NCBI RefSeq assembly: GCF_025397995.1
Contig: NZ_CP104550.1
Location: 896,001-960,000, forward strand
DNA length: 64,000 nt
Direction: 5' to 3'
From: Methanothermobacter wolfeii
GTDB lineage: Archaea; Methanobacteriota; Methanobacteria; Methanobacteriales; Methanothermobacteraceae
The notes below the pieces were generated by a model, which had not been told where the DNA came from, ran no database searches, and worked only from the letters and a program-made list of their open reading frames with translations. This document shows positions 37,885 to 47,565 of the stretch, in pieces (the stretch's first letter is position 1; the number at the start of each line of letters is the position of its first letter). The translations under genes and the position numbers were made by a program.

Positions 37885-38561
37885 AGACTTGCGCCATAAT
37901 ACCCGTATCAAGATTTTCACATGCAAAGACAAGACTATCTCCGACCCTATCACCCTCAGAGAGGGAGGGACTCCTCAGGGCCATGCTCAGGGACGTCTCA
38001 GAGGCCCTGCGGAGCCATGTTGACAGGGTCCTTGTAATCAGCGCAGATGAGGACGTCCTTGAATACGCCTACAGCCTTGGCCTGGATATCCTTGAGGAGA
38101 AGGGTCAGAAGGACCTTAACGGGGCCCTTGAGCAGGCGGCGGATTTCTGCAGTTCAGAATTTGATAGGATAATTATAACACCATCTGACGTCCCCCTGAT
38201 AGGGAAGGCTGAAGTCAGGGACCTCCTTAAGAGGTCAGAGACCTTCGACCTCGTCATAGCACCGGCCAAGGGAGGGGGGACAAACACCCTCATCCTTGAA
38301 CCAGGCAGCATGGGGCTGAAGTTCGGTGACTGCAGCTTCTTTGAGCACGTGATGGAGGCCGAAAGGATAGGTATGAGTGTCCATGTCTATGATTCATTCT
38401 ACCTCTCCCTTGACGTGAACACCGCCGAGGACCTGGGTGAGATCATACTCCACGGTGAGGGTACACATACAAAGGAGTACCTTAAGGGCCTTGAATTTTC
38501 AGTTAAACCCTCAAGGGGTTCTGCGAGGCTGGAGGTTTCAAGGACATTCCACCTGGGGTGA
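37881..38561 (+). CDS. cofC: 2-phospho-L-lactate guanylyltransferase (F420 biosynthesis)
   Basis: Nucleotidyltransferase of 226 residues: CAIIPVSRFSHAKTRLSPTLS, a GT-A like core with IIITPSDVPLI, and the C-terminal pattern IAPAKGGGTNTLIL. It activates 2-phospholactate (or PEP) for coenzyme F420, the hydride carrier of hydrogenotrophic methanogenesis. Confidence 0.95.
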   Translation: MKTCAIIPVSRFSHAKTRLSPTLSPSEREGLLRAMLRDVSEALRSHVDRVLVISADEDVLEYAYSLGLDILEEKGQKDLNGALEQAADFCSSEFDRIIITPSDVPLIGKAEVRDLLKRSETFDLVIAPAKGGGTNTLILEPGSMGLKFGDCSFFEHVMEAERIGMSVHVYDSFYLSLDVNTAEDLGEIILHGEGTHTKEYLKGLEFSVKPSRGSARLEVSRTFHLG

Positions 38562-38569
38562 TGGTTGTG

Positions 38570-39334
38570 ATGGCGATTTCGGTTGCGGGTCTAGATCCAT
38601 CAGGGGGTGCCGGGATACTGGGTGACATAAAAACCTTCTCGGCCCTGGGGGTCTACGGTGCGGTTGCTGTAACAGCACTGACATCACAGAACGTGAAGAG
38701 GGTTTCAGGGGTTCTTCCGGTGCCCCCTGACTTTGTCGGGGAGCAGATCGACCTTGTTATGGAGGACCTCCCTCTGGTCCATGGTAAGACAGGGATGCTC
38801 TACAGTGAGGACATAATCAGGGTAGTTGCTGAGAAAATAAGGGAATACAGGCTCAGAATGGTTGTTGACCCTGTAATGGTGGCGGCATCCGGTGGGAGGC
38901 TCTCATCTGAAGGATTTGTTGATGCCCTGAAGAGGTACCTTCTCCCTGAGGCTTTGATAGTGACTCCAAACGTTGCAGAGGCTGAAAAACTCTCAGGTGT
39001 CAGGATATTCTCAGTCGATGATGCCCGCAGGGCTGCGAGGGTTATAGGTGACCTCTGTGATGTTATTATTACTGGGGGTCATCTTGGAGGTAAAAATATA
39101 ATCCTCCTTGACGGTGAGATCAGCATCCTTGAAGGGGAACTCATAGAGACCAGCAACACCCATGGGAGTGGATGTTCATTTTCTGCTGCAGCAGCAGCCT
39201 ACCTATCCAGGGGCTTCGATCTCCATGAGTCCCTTAAAATGGCCGATGCTTTTGTCAGGGAAGCCATAAGGCATGGCAGGTACGGGACCCTCAACCAGTT
39301 CTGGTCCCTTGAGGAAAAGGAAAAACCAGATTAG
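38570..39334 (+). CDS. thiD: Hydroxymethylpyrimidine (phosphate) kinase
   Basis: Ribokinase-fold kinase of about 254 residues: [20 protein letters not shown] at the N-terminus, [22 protein letters not shown] and the anion-hole [19 protein letters not shown]. It acts in thiamine pyrimidine synthesis. GGGGTGAT at 38555 favours ATG 38570. The standard archaeal ThiE-like C-terminal ThiN fusion is absent. It overlaps purA at the stop (convergent). Confidence 0.93.
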   Translation: MAISVAGLDPSGGAGILGDIKTFSALGVYGAVAVTALTSQNVKRVSGVLPVPPDFVGEQIDLVMEDLPLVHGKTGMLYSEDIIRVVAEKIREYRLRMVVDPVMVAASGGRLSSEGFVDALKRYLLPEALIVTPNVAEAEKLSGVRIFSVDDARRAARVIGDLCDVIITGGHLGGKNIILLDGEISILEGELIETSNTHGSGCSFSAAAAAYLSRGFDLHESLKMADAFVREAIRHGRYGTLNQFWSLEEKEKPD

Positions 39335-40353
39335 AGGAGTTCATCCCTGAGGTCTATGGTGTCCTCCAGTGATGGACCCGTTGAGATTATGGTGACCGGA
39401 ACGCCTGTCTCGGATTCAATCTCCTCGATGAACCGTTTAACATCGGCTGAGAGGTCAGAATAATCACGTACACGTTCACATTCAGGGTAAAGCCGGTCCA
39501 CGCAGGTAACAGCGATCTGGGTTGCCCCGTTGATCATGCAGGACTCCCTGGCCATCTCCATATCAAAGAGGCCAATCCTTCTTCTTCTACCTGTAACGGT
39601 ACCGTACTCCTCAAGGCCCATCTCCTCGGCCTCCTCCTGGCTGATCTCTGTGGGGAATGGACCCTCACCAACCCTTGTTATGTATGACTTGAACACCGCG
39701 ATGACCTCATCGACCCTTGTGGGGCCAAGGCCCACGTCTGCAGCTGCTGTGCTTGCAGTGGTATCCTTGCTGGTGACGTAGGGGTAGGTACCGTAATAGA
39801 GGGAGAGTCCGAAGCCCTGTGATCCCTCAACAAAGACGTCCTCACCGTTATCAAGTGCCTCATTGACCTCCAGGGGTACATCTGCAAGGAAATCCTTGAG
39901 TTCCTCCACTTCACCAGCCAGTTTTGCCGTCCTCATTACACGTTCGGCGTTTGCCGGTCCGCACCCTGTACCCGTACTCCCTATCTTCTTGGAAAGGTAA
40001 CTTGAGGACTGGTCCTGTTCCTTGTGCTTCTTCTCTATTATTGCGCAGCGGTAGTCGACCCCTGTCCTCTCTGCAACACTGTACTTTGATAGGTATTCCA
40101 TTTCATGAAGGAAGACCTCAGGGTCAACAAGGACACCTGCACCTATAAGGAGCCTTGCATCCCTGTGGAAGAAGCCGGAGGGTGTGAGTCTGAGTCCGTA
40201 CTTATCACCCCTGAACTCCACTGAGTGGCCTGCGTTTGGACCGACCCCTGCCCTTGCAATTATTGATGGTTTATCATTGTAACATAGGTAGGTGATGCAT
40301 TTTCCTTTGCCTTCGTCACCCCATCCTCCTCCAACTAGAACAGTGCATGTCAT
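39331..40353 (-). CDS. purA: Adenylosuccinate synthetase (short archaeal form)
   Basis: Joins IMP and aspartate with GTP on the way to AMP. The N-terminus [16 protein letters not shown] holds the P-loop-like GDEGKGK. Also [53 protein letters not shown] and [12 protein letters not shown]. The 340 residues match thermophilic archaeal forms, which lack about 90 residues of the bacterial enzyme. Confidence 0.96.
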   Translation of the reverse strand: MTCTVLVGGGWGDEGKGKCITYLCYNDKPSIIARAGVGPNAGHSVEFRGDKYGLRLTPSGFFHRDARLLIGAGVLVDPEVFLHEMEYLSKYSVAERTGVDYRCAIIEKKHKEQDQSSSYLSKKIGSTGTGCGPANAERVMRTAKLAGEVEELKDFLADVPLEVNEALDNGEDVFVEGSQGFGLSLYYGTYPYVTSKDTTASTAAADVGLGPTRVDEVIAVFKSYITRVGEGPFPTEISQEEAEEMGLEEYGTVTGRRRRIGLFDMEMARESCMINGATQIAVTCVDRLYPECERVRDYSDLSADVKRFIEEIESETGVPVTIISTGPSLEDTIDLRDELL

Positions 40354-40392
40354 TTTTATTACTCCTTAGATTTATGCCTCTCATATATTACA

Positions 40393-40492
40393 GGGTATCC
40401 AATAAAAATTTTTCCAAATCATACGGGTTAGGTATATGCTCCTCTCAGTCGGATCCTTCTGGGTATCCAATAAAAATTTTTCCAAATCATAC
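40393..40492. repeat. 32-nt exact direct repeat at the AAA+ gene 3' end
   Basis: An identical segment starting GGGTATCCAATAAAAATTTT lies at 40393-40424 and 40461-40492 (offset 68). The second copy includes the stop codon region of the minus-strand AAA+ gene; the T-rich part could serve as terminator in both copies. Confidence 0.9.
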
Positions 40493-41815
40493 CTTCCTTC
40501 TTATTATGCGTTCAAAGAGCATCGGTGTGAATCGGCGCTGGAGGGCTATCAGCACATGCTGCTGGAGGGCGTCCTCCATTGTCTCAAGGGTTATCCTGTC
40601 CTCGCCCTTCCTTATCCTCACTGCCTGGGCTATCTGGGCTATGTCCCTTGCATGGGCAAAGGTGGGCTGCAGGCCCTCCCCTCCCTCTGCTATCGGTTTA
40701 TATACAAGGGCGAATCGTTCAAGGATTTCCGGGTCGTATTCCTCGCCCATGGAGTCAAGGTTGCGCTTGAAGACCTCAACTATCTCCTCCACGGCTGGTT
40801 TTTCAAGGTGCACGTGCAGCGGAGCCCTTCGAAGGTGGGCCTCGTCCATGATGGTTATATCAAGGTTTGTTGAGAAGGCGGGGATGAAGTGTGTGTGGAC
40901 AACGACCGGTGATCCCTTGACATAGATCATGTCCTTCTTGTTCTCAAGGGGGACGATAAGGCGGTTGAGGAGGGCGTTATGGTCCTCCTTCTGCCTTCCA
41001 AGGTCGTCCACAAGAAGAACTCCGCCGTTGGCCTTTATGATGGGGGATGTCTCATAGACGCCCTTGTTGGGATCATAATTGGTGTCAAGTTTCCTGCTTG
41101 TAAGCTCAGAACCCGTGAACACGAATGGGGCGTAAATCTTAACCCATCGCGGGTCCTCAGGCTGTTCAGGGCACATTCGATGAAAATCAGGGTCGTAGAA
41201 CTGGATTATCTGTTCACTGAACTCAACGTATCTTGGTATAACTATGGGTGGCAGGAGGTCGGACATCTTGCTGGTTATAAAGGTTTTACCTGTACCTGGG
41301 GGTCCGTAGATGAAGAGCCCCTTACCTCCAATCGCACCCTCTATAAGGGTCTTCTTGGCACTTTCGTTCCCCACCACATCCCTGAAGGCCTTCTCGATGA
41401 CCTCCTCGGGTATGTTTATCGGGAATCTGCCCTCCAGCTGTTCACCCATAATCTTGAAGTAGAGTTCATAGCTTACGGGGGCCATTCCAACGTAGGGGTT
41501 CTCCTTAAGGAGCTTTGAGGCCTGGCTCTGGCCCTGTTTCTTGATGGTGTAGGTTACGCTTGGAAAGAGGAATCCTCCACCGGTTGGGGCGCAGAGTTCA
41601 TCCTTTTCCATCTCCTTAAGGCATTCCTCAAGGATATCGACGTGGAGCCCTGTTATCTCATGGATCCTGCTGACCTGCACACTCCCATAGGTGGCTATAA
41701 CCTTCAGGATAAGATTTTTAATGAAGTTAACCGATAAGTCAATCTCTTCAATGGTCTTGGGCTGTTTGAGCATCTCGAAGAGTTTCTGCATCTTTTCATC
41801 ATGGTAATAATCCAT
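40487..41815 (-). CDS. AAA+ ATPase with N-terminal winged-helix domain
   Basis: A 442-residue protein. Residues ~1-100 look like a winged helix (FIKNLILKVIATYGSVQVSRIHEITGLHVDILEECLKEME). A linker follows, then an AAA+ module: Walker A YGPPGTGKTF (~178), Walker B GGVLLVDDLGRQ, sensor 1 AFSTNLD, arginine-finger area HLRRAP. A C-terminal lid helix region ends the protein. Role unknown; the wHTH suggests action on DNA or as an enhancer-type regulator. Confidence 0.75.
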   Translation of the reverse strand: MDYYHDEKMQKLFEMLKQPKTIEEIDLSVNFIKNLILKVIATYGSVQVSRIHEITGLHVDILEECLKEMEKDELCAPTGGGFLFPSVTYTIKKQGQSQASKLLKENPYVGMAPVSYELYFKIMGEQLEGRFPINIPEEVIEKAFRDVVGNESAKKTLIEGAIGGKGLFIYGPPGTGKTFITSKMSDLLPPIVIPRYVEFSEQIIQFYDPDFHRMCPEQPEDPRWVKIYAPFVFTGSELTSRKLDTNYDPNKGVYETSPIIKANGGVLLVDDLGRQKEDHNALLNRLIVPLENKKDMIYVKGSPVVVHTHFIPAFSTNLDITIMDEAHLRRAPLHVHLEKPAVEEIVEVFKRNLDSMGEEYDPEILERFALVYKPIAEGGEGLQPTFAHARDIAQIAQAVRIRKGEDRITLETMEDALQQHVLIALQRRFTPMLFERIIRRKV

Positions 41816-42092
41816 TGAACCACTCCAAGTATAATCTGTGACTAGTAGACCTATGTCACTTGATAATATTAAAGTTGACCCCTTAAGATAGAGGGGGTCC
41901 GCTTTATCTGATGGATGCTATAAGCAAGGTCCGTTATGGGGCTGTTAACGGTCAAAAATGTGCCCTTAAGGTTATTATCATGTGAGGCAAATCCTGATTC
42001 ATGGGTGTCAGATCAGCAGGATCCGCGCTGATTGAAAACCTGCAGTTAATTTTTGCGAGCGGCTGCCCCATCCTGATGAATGGGGATGCCCT
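41816..42092. other. Spacer between AAA+ gene and ferredoxin
   Basis: About 280 bp. CCCCAT/ATGGGG can pair around 42067-42086. A 24-codon frame beginning MDAISKVRYGAVNG lies near 41911 on the plus strand but has no clear ribosome site. Nothing else was recognised. Confidence 0.3.
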
Positions 42093-42497
42093 CTAGGACC
42101 TGGAAAAAAATAAATCATGGTTCTCATTGAGGCTTACCGTGAGGATACCATCAGGGCAGGATTCTATGCATGCTGGCATGATGTTATCTGACTCTATGCA
42201 TACCGTGCACTTTACTGCTGTAAGACCATCCATGTGAACTGCGCCGTATTCACATGCCTCCATGCATAATTTGCAGCCAACACAGAGGTCCCTGTTTATT
42301 ATCGTTACTCCGTTGACCCTGCTGATTGCTCCGACCCTGCATGAATTCATGCATGGTGCGTCTTCGCACTGAACACAGACAACAGGGCTCTGGTCTGAGA
42401 TCTTTATTCTCTCCCTTCCATGGATCCTTCTGCATGCTACCACACATAGACCGCATCCAGAGCATCTTTCAGGATCCTTTAATTTTATTGATATCAT
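42093..42497 (-). CDS. CooF/HycB-like polyferredoxin (four 4Fe-4S motifs)
   Basis: A 134-residue iron-sulfur protein with cysteine clusters CSGCGLCVVAC, CVQCEDAPCMNSC, CVGCKLCMEAC and CTVCIESDNIMPACIESCP, as in CooF and related electron-transfer subunits. It starts 6 nt after the cdhA stop on the same strand, so it should pass electrons to or from this CO dehydrogenase. Intact, unlike cdhA. Confidence 0.85.
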   Translation of the reverse strand: MISIKLKDPERCSGCGLCVVACRRIHGRERIKISDQSPVVCVQCEDAPCMNSCRVGAISRVNGVTIINRDLCVGCKLCMEACEYGAVHMDGLTAVKCTVCIESDNIMPACIESCPDGILTVSLNENHDLFFSRS

Positions 42498-42503
42498 ATC
42501 AGA

Positions 42504-44880
42504 TCATTGGTAGATTATTGAGGGTTCAGCAGGGGCTTTCCTTGGCTTCCAGTTCATTTTTTTAAGGATTTTAAGGATTTCATCCCTGTGTTTGAATGGT
42601 ATCTCATTATCCTCCCTTATGTAAAGGTGCAGATCCTGGGGGAGGCATCCATAGTATTTCATGTGCAGATCTATGTAGTTACTGAGTTTTATCATCCTTC
42701 CGCGTGGCGTGTCATTGGGCCTTATACATGTTTTTGCCACCGTCACCATGCATTCATTCAGGCTTTCGGCTGTGTAGATGAGGTGCGGGGGACCTGGTTC
42801 TGATTCAACCCTTTCCCCTGTTCTCCTGTCATTTATAACCCTTTCTTCTTCTCCAAGGTATAGTCTGCGATACTTGGATCCATGGGGTCCTGTTATGACG
42901 GGTATTCCCCATCTGTTAGCGCCTGTTGCTATTGCAAAGGCCTTCTGGCTCATGGCACCCCATGTTATAACACAGACACCTATACGGTTCAGGATGTAGT
43001 CTGATATCTCCTTAAAGTTCCTTTCAAGGGGTACCCTGGCAAAGATGTTGGATATCTTTATGGCGCTTGCTATGGCATGGGAGTTGGCAACGCAGGGTCC
43101 AAGGTTAAGAAGCCCTCCCCTGTCAAAGTCACCGGGATATTTCTCGTACAGGGTTTTTCCTTCCTCATCCCTGTAGAGTGCTATGTCCATTGCTGCGCAG
43201 CCTGCAGCCATGACTATGTAACCCCTTTTAAGGAACTCATCGGCAATTTTCGCAACATCTTCCTCACCATCAGGGTAATTGGAGCATGCTGCAAGTAGTA
43301 TGACTCCTGGTATGTCACCGAAGACTATGGGTGCTCCAACGCGTCTTATCTCTATATCCTGAATAGGGCCTCTGCCTGATCTTATAAGGTATCTTTCCTT
43401 TCTTATCCTTTCACGAGCCCCGTGCATTATAAGGTTGAGTATGGGTATTTTCTCTGGACATGACTCAATGCAGACCCCGCATCCTGTGCATGCCCTGTAG
43501 AGTTCCTCAAGAGCTTCATGATTTCCTTCCCTTGCCTCACTGATGGCTTCAGATATTGGTAGCATGGCAGGACAGGTCCTGTCGCACTGTGCACATCCTG
43601 TACAGTCTTCAAGTGATTTTTCAGGGAAGGATGTGACCTTCTCTGTATTTAGGGGTGTTTCATTGCAGCCAGGTCTGCAGTCTGTGCATGGACTGCACTC
43701 TGTGAGTGATGGGATTTCAGATGTCCTGAAGGATTTCTGCATGGACTTCTTTAATGCCAGTTCAACAGCAATCCTTCCACCTTCTCCCTGTCCCTTATAA
43801 GTGCTCCGGGTATCTTTCCCTCTGCAATATCCCTTATTATCCTGTAGGGGTTATCATCTGTCCTATCCTCTAATCCAAGTGAGCATTTATCACTTGTTGT
43901 GATTACTGATATGTTCCTCTCCCTGCATAGTTCAAGTATGTCCGGTCTTATGCACTGTTCATCAAGGACAACAACATCAGGTATTCCTGTCTTTATGAAC
44001 ATGAGCTGCCTGGATATGGGGCCTGCTATCTTTGATGATAGGGAGTATCTGCCCTGATCAAGTGCTGTGCAGCATAGACCGCAGATCTCCAGGTCCTCGA
44101 GTACCCCTGTGGTGTCAGCGTAATCTATTATTTCTGTGCTTGGAGCCACATTATGGCCTATGCAGAGTATTACTGGTTTATCTCTGTCTATAACACCCAT
44201 ACCTATTTCCTGCAGCTGTGTATCTGCTTCTCCTGTTGGGAAGTCATAAAGGTTGATCTGGGCTATCTCTGCAACCTCCAGGGCTATGGTGTCTATCATC
44301 CCTGCATGAAGTGCCTTTGATTCAAATTCCAGGTGGTCTCCTTCCTGTCCTGTGTGTACCGATGCCATGAGGTTTGTGAGCTCCCTTTCAAGGGCTGCCA
44401 TTATTCTGTCAAGATCATGGACTGTTTCCGGTTTAAGACCGGTGACCGCTGTGATTATGGGTGAAACCAGATCAATTGAACTGTCATATCTGAGTTCCCT
44501 TCTGGATCTTCCTCCATGAGCATGTCCACAAGGTCCCGTGCATGGGCTGCATGGGCCGATGCACCTATGCATGACATCATGAGGATGGTTCTTGCCTGCT
44601 GTTTCTCAAGGTTTATTCCGCATGAACCCTTCTTGTTGGTTGAAAGATCGCATCTGCCATAGGTACAGAGGCAGCACATGTCACATAGTGGCGCGTAGAA
44701 TGGTTTAAAGTAAGATAGGAGATTCATATCCCATTTACGGAGTTCTGGGTAGTCCAGACTCACTTCTTTTTCATGGGCCCTTCTCACCTTCTTTTTATGC
44801 TGGATGAATGAGTCTATGTCCTCAAAGGACATGTTGAAGCCTTTTATTTTCATCCCATCCCCTATCTTAGATTTTTCCAT
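42504..44880 (-). pseudogene. cdhA: CO dehydrogenase alpha subunit (CdhA-type), two frameshifts
   Basis: Three overlapping frames (44886-44455, 44572-43751, 43742-42504) form one CdhA of about 790 residues. Part 1 has the cluster B/D-type motif [23 protein letters not shown]. Part 2 has ILCIGHNVAPSTEIIDYA and LEICGLCCTALD. Part 3 has two 4Fe-4S motifs (CTGCAQCDRTCP, CTGCGVCIESCP) and C-cluster-region pieces (VMAAGCAAMDIA, LGPCVANSHA, TWGAMSQKA). Adding one G near 44495 (EDPEGELRYDSS) and one near 43770 (EGIAVELALKKS) restores the frame. No cdhC, D or E lies nearby, so this is an orphan copy. T-rich codons differ from the housekeeping genes. Confidence 0.85.
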
Positions 44881-44908
44881 AGGCAAAGTTTAACCCCTTC
44901 ACTTTTTA

Positions 44909-44934
44909 TTGATGGTGGTGCTAACCAACATCAA
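44909..44934. promoter_or_regulatory. Palindrome in the cdhA/cdhB divergent promoter region
   Basis: TTGATGGTGGT, GCTA, ACCAACATCAA: an 11-bp inverted repeat with one mismatch. It lies between the divergent cdhA and cdhB genes and near TATA-like sequences (GATATATAAAT at 44982-44992). The symmetry suggests a dimeric regulator site. Confidence 0.5.
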
Positions 44935-45005
44935 CTTTAAATATTATCATTATTAATCATTACATATGTAGTGGTCACACATGATATATAAATGTAACCG
45001 GTGAT

Positions 45006-45519
45006 ATGATGGGATGGAACCCTGCCCATGGTGGTATAAAAAAGGCTAGTGTCTGGTCCCCTGAGATGACAGCACTCAGCATAAAGAAATCAAGGAGACC
45101 CCTTTTCGTAATAGGATCACTTCTTAACAGTGTTCCTGAAATAACCGAAAGAGTTGTTAAAATCGTTAAAAGAAGAGGAATAACTGTAGCTGCAACTGGA
45201 GGGTCGGCTTCAGCCCTTAAAAAGGCCGGTTTAAATGATTTCAACGTCATAGGTGCTATAGAGATAGTCAACAACCTCAAAAATCCGGAATGGAAAGGGA
45301 TTTGATGGTAAGGGAAACTATGATCTTGTGATCTTTATAGGAGTTCCCTACTACCTTGGATCCCAGGGACTCTCAACCCTCAAACACTTCGCACCACACA
45401 TAAGAACACTGACCCTGTGCAGGTACATGCACCCCAATGCAGATATGAGTTTTCCAAACATGGAATACGAAAAATGGGTTAAGTGGCTTTCAGAGCTTGA
45501 AGGGTCACTTAAAACGTGA
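45006..45519 (+). pseudogene. cdhB: CODH/ACS epsilon subunit (CdhB-type), one frameshift
   Basis: First frame (to 45305): GWNPAHGGIKKASVWSPEM, VIGSLLNSVPEITERVV, TVAATGGSASALKKAG. It stops after NPEWKGI; shifting at about 45300 continues [54 protein letters not shown]. One base too many in AAAGGG explains the break. CdhB binds CdhA in archaeal CODH complexes. Here it is divergent from cdhA, unlike the usual cdhAB order. Confidence 0.85.
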
Positions 45520-45606
45520 GGAAATCCTTTCTTATTTTTTATTTCTTGAGTTATCTACTTATTTAACCAGCGTCAGGCAGCTATTCTAATATCAAACTCC
45601 GGCATA

Positions 45607-46848
45607 TCATTCTTCCACTCCTTTTAATAATAATCCACGGGTTATAGAAAAAGCAACTAAAGCTGCTAGGAATACTGGAAGGGCATTCAGGGGCGAAAGA
45701 CCGATTACAAGAATGACCAGTATCGCCAGAGAGAGGGGAACAGGCACAAGTGCAGCAGGGACCGCCACCATCATACATCCCAGTGCCAGTCCAGGGGGTA
45801 TCTGGGGGAATATCTGATGGATGGCGTTGCCCAGACATGAACCAGCGAAAAGAAGAGAAAATATTGGTCCTCCAATAAAACCAAAGTTCAATGCTCCGCT
45901 CAATGCCACCAGTTTGGTAAATGCGAAAACCAGGAGGAGAATGAAACCTATCTCTGCCGCCTGCTCTGTAATAACAGGTATTGTCTCTGTACCTAAACCA
46001 AAGGTAGTGGGTACTGCCACGGCCAGTAATCCTATTAAAAACCCGCCAAGGGTGCTGCGTATTACAGGTTTACCCTTCAATGGCATTATGAAGCGTTTAA
46101 AAATCTTATTCAGGACTATGAAAATCAGAGCGACAGGAACAGCAAGTATGCCCAGCAATATACTTACTCCCAGGTGCCATATCTCCAGTTTATAAACCGG
46201 AGGAGATAAAAGTCCCAGAACATGGGCATAATTGTAATCCTGGAGCACATAGAAAATAGCAAAACCGATCACAGCTGAAATTAAAGCTATGAGTAATGTC
46301 CCGTAAAAGACCACTGACTGTTTATGCTTTGATTCCAGCAATACCAGAATCATGACAGAGGGTGATGTAAATAAACCGGACCAGGCCCCGGAAATACTGC
46401 TTATAACATTAATCCTTGTCTTTTCAGGATCCAGCTTACGTTTTTCTGAAATCCATGCTCCTGTACCGCCTGCCAGCATACCCGTGGTAACTTCGGGTCC
46501 TAAACTGAAACCACCAACCAGTGATATCAGTGATACCATGACAGAGGATGGCACAGGTTCAGGGTCTAAATACCCTCTGTTCAATGCTTCGAAGACATCC
46601 ATCTCTCCAGCCGGTGTATAACGGTTCAGTATGCCAACCATCAAACCGGCTCCCGTCATGAGAACAACAATCCACGGGGATCCGGAAAAAGGTGAAATAT
46701 CACCGGTATAGGGCATTATAAAGCTATGACCGACAGTTACAGCAGAAACAAACATCAAAGCACTTAAAGCACCGGTTAAACCTAACACTATCCCCCAGCC
46801 CATCTTTTCCCAGTAGGCCCTTGATGAAAGATCAAAATCCCCCTTCAT
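45607..46848 (-). CDS. CLC-family chloride channel/transporter
   Basis: A 413-residue membrane protein with about ten hydrophobic helices. Motif regions: GGFSLGPEVTTGMLAGG (selectivity helix with Pro-Glu), GAWSGLFTSPSVMIL, and GFIGGPIFSLLFAGSCLGNAI (second GxxxP loop). The usual GREGP reads as SLGPEV, as in some prokaryotic CLC relatives, so coupling may differ. More AT-rich than neighbours. Confidence 0.85.
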   Translation of the reverse strand: MKGDFDLSSRAYWEKMGWGIVLGLTGALSALMFVSAVTVGHSFIMPYTGDISPFSGSPWIVVLMTGAGLMVGILNRYTPAGEMDVFEALNRGYLDPEPVPSSVMVSLISLVGGFSLGPEVTTGMLAGGTGAWISEKRKLDPEKTRINVISSISGAWSGLFTSPSVMILVLLESKHKQSVVFYGTLLIALISAVIGFAIFYVLQDYNYAHVLGLLSPPVYKLEIWHLGVSILLGILAVPVALIFIVLNKIFKRFIMPLKGKPVIRSTLGGFLIGLLAVAVPTTFGLGTETIPVITEQAAEIGFILLLVFAFTKLVALSGALNFGFIGGPIFSLLFAGSCLGNAIHQIFPQIPPGLALGCMMVAVPAALVPVPLSLAILVILVIGLSPLNALPVFLAALVAFSITRGLLLKGVEE

Positions 46849-47049
46849 ATTTCCCCCTCCACCATATAGTTTATATTTACCACGTTATTTACCTTGTCCC
46901 ATGGTTTGAATCTCCTCTTTATCTTCGTTAAACTTACCTATAACGAACATATTAAGATACTGAACCATGCCTTCAGCAAACATATTAACATTGGGCCGAA
47001 CTTCCTCAGCTTTCTGCAGCCACAGAAATATAAACATCAGAACTCCTGT

Positions 47050-47505
47050 CTAAAGTGCTCCCTCCTTTTTAAGGAGGATTCTCTTAAGTTCGGTTCCGCC
47101 CTGATAGCCGCCAGGCGATCCATCACTCCTTATAACACGGTGACATGGTATTATGATGGGGAAGGGATTGGCTGCAAGGGCAGAGCCCGCGCTCCTTGGG
47201 CTTCCGCCGGCAGCTTCTGCAAGTTCACCGTAGCTCATGGTGGACCCCCAGGGGATCCCTGAGACAACCCGGAGCACCCTCAGCTGGTAGGGTGTGCAGA
47301 CTGAAAGATCAACCCGTGAAAGGTCAAACTCAACCATCTCCCCATCAAGTAACCTTTCCATCTTTAATACTGTCTCACGGACAAACTCCGGCACCCCTTC
47401 ACTTATCCTGTCATCATGGTCCCCTGAGAGTGAAACACCCAGTATCCTCTCACCATCAAATCTTATCACCGCATTAACCAGTGGATGATCCAGCATGATC
47501 CTCAT
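47050..47505 (-). CDS. ogt: Methylated-DNA-protein cysteine methyltransferase
   Basis: DNA repair protein that removes alkyl groups from O6-guanine. It has the active-site motif IIIPCHRVI, the Arg-finger/HTH region MSYGELAEAAGGSPRSAGSALAANP, and SPGGYQGGTELKRILL. I use ATG 47505 (MRIMLDHP) because a TATA-like TATTTAAG overlaps the longer start at 47541; about 151 residues. Confidence 0.93.
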   Translation of the reverse strand: MRIMLDHPLVNAVIRFDGERILGVSLSGDHDDRISEGVPEFVRETVLKMERLLDGEMVEFDLSRVDLSVCTPYQLRVLRVVSGIPWGSTMSYGELAEAAGGSPRSAGSALAANPFPIIIPCHRVIRSDGSPGGYQGGTELKRILLKKEGAL

Positions 47506-47565
47506 TGAAATCAACTCAAACCCCTTAAATATTATGAACATACACTATAATCAAGGTGTGGTTCC

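Noticed and set aside
45607-46848. Fluoride-specific CLC with fluoride riboswitch
   Set aside because: No fluoride-riboswitch-like leader was seen upstream and the selectivity motif does not match the fluoride-specific subgroup clearly.
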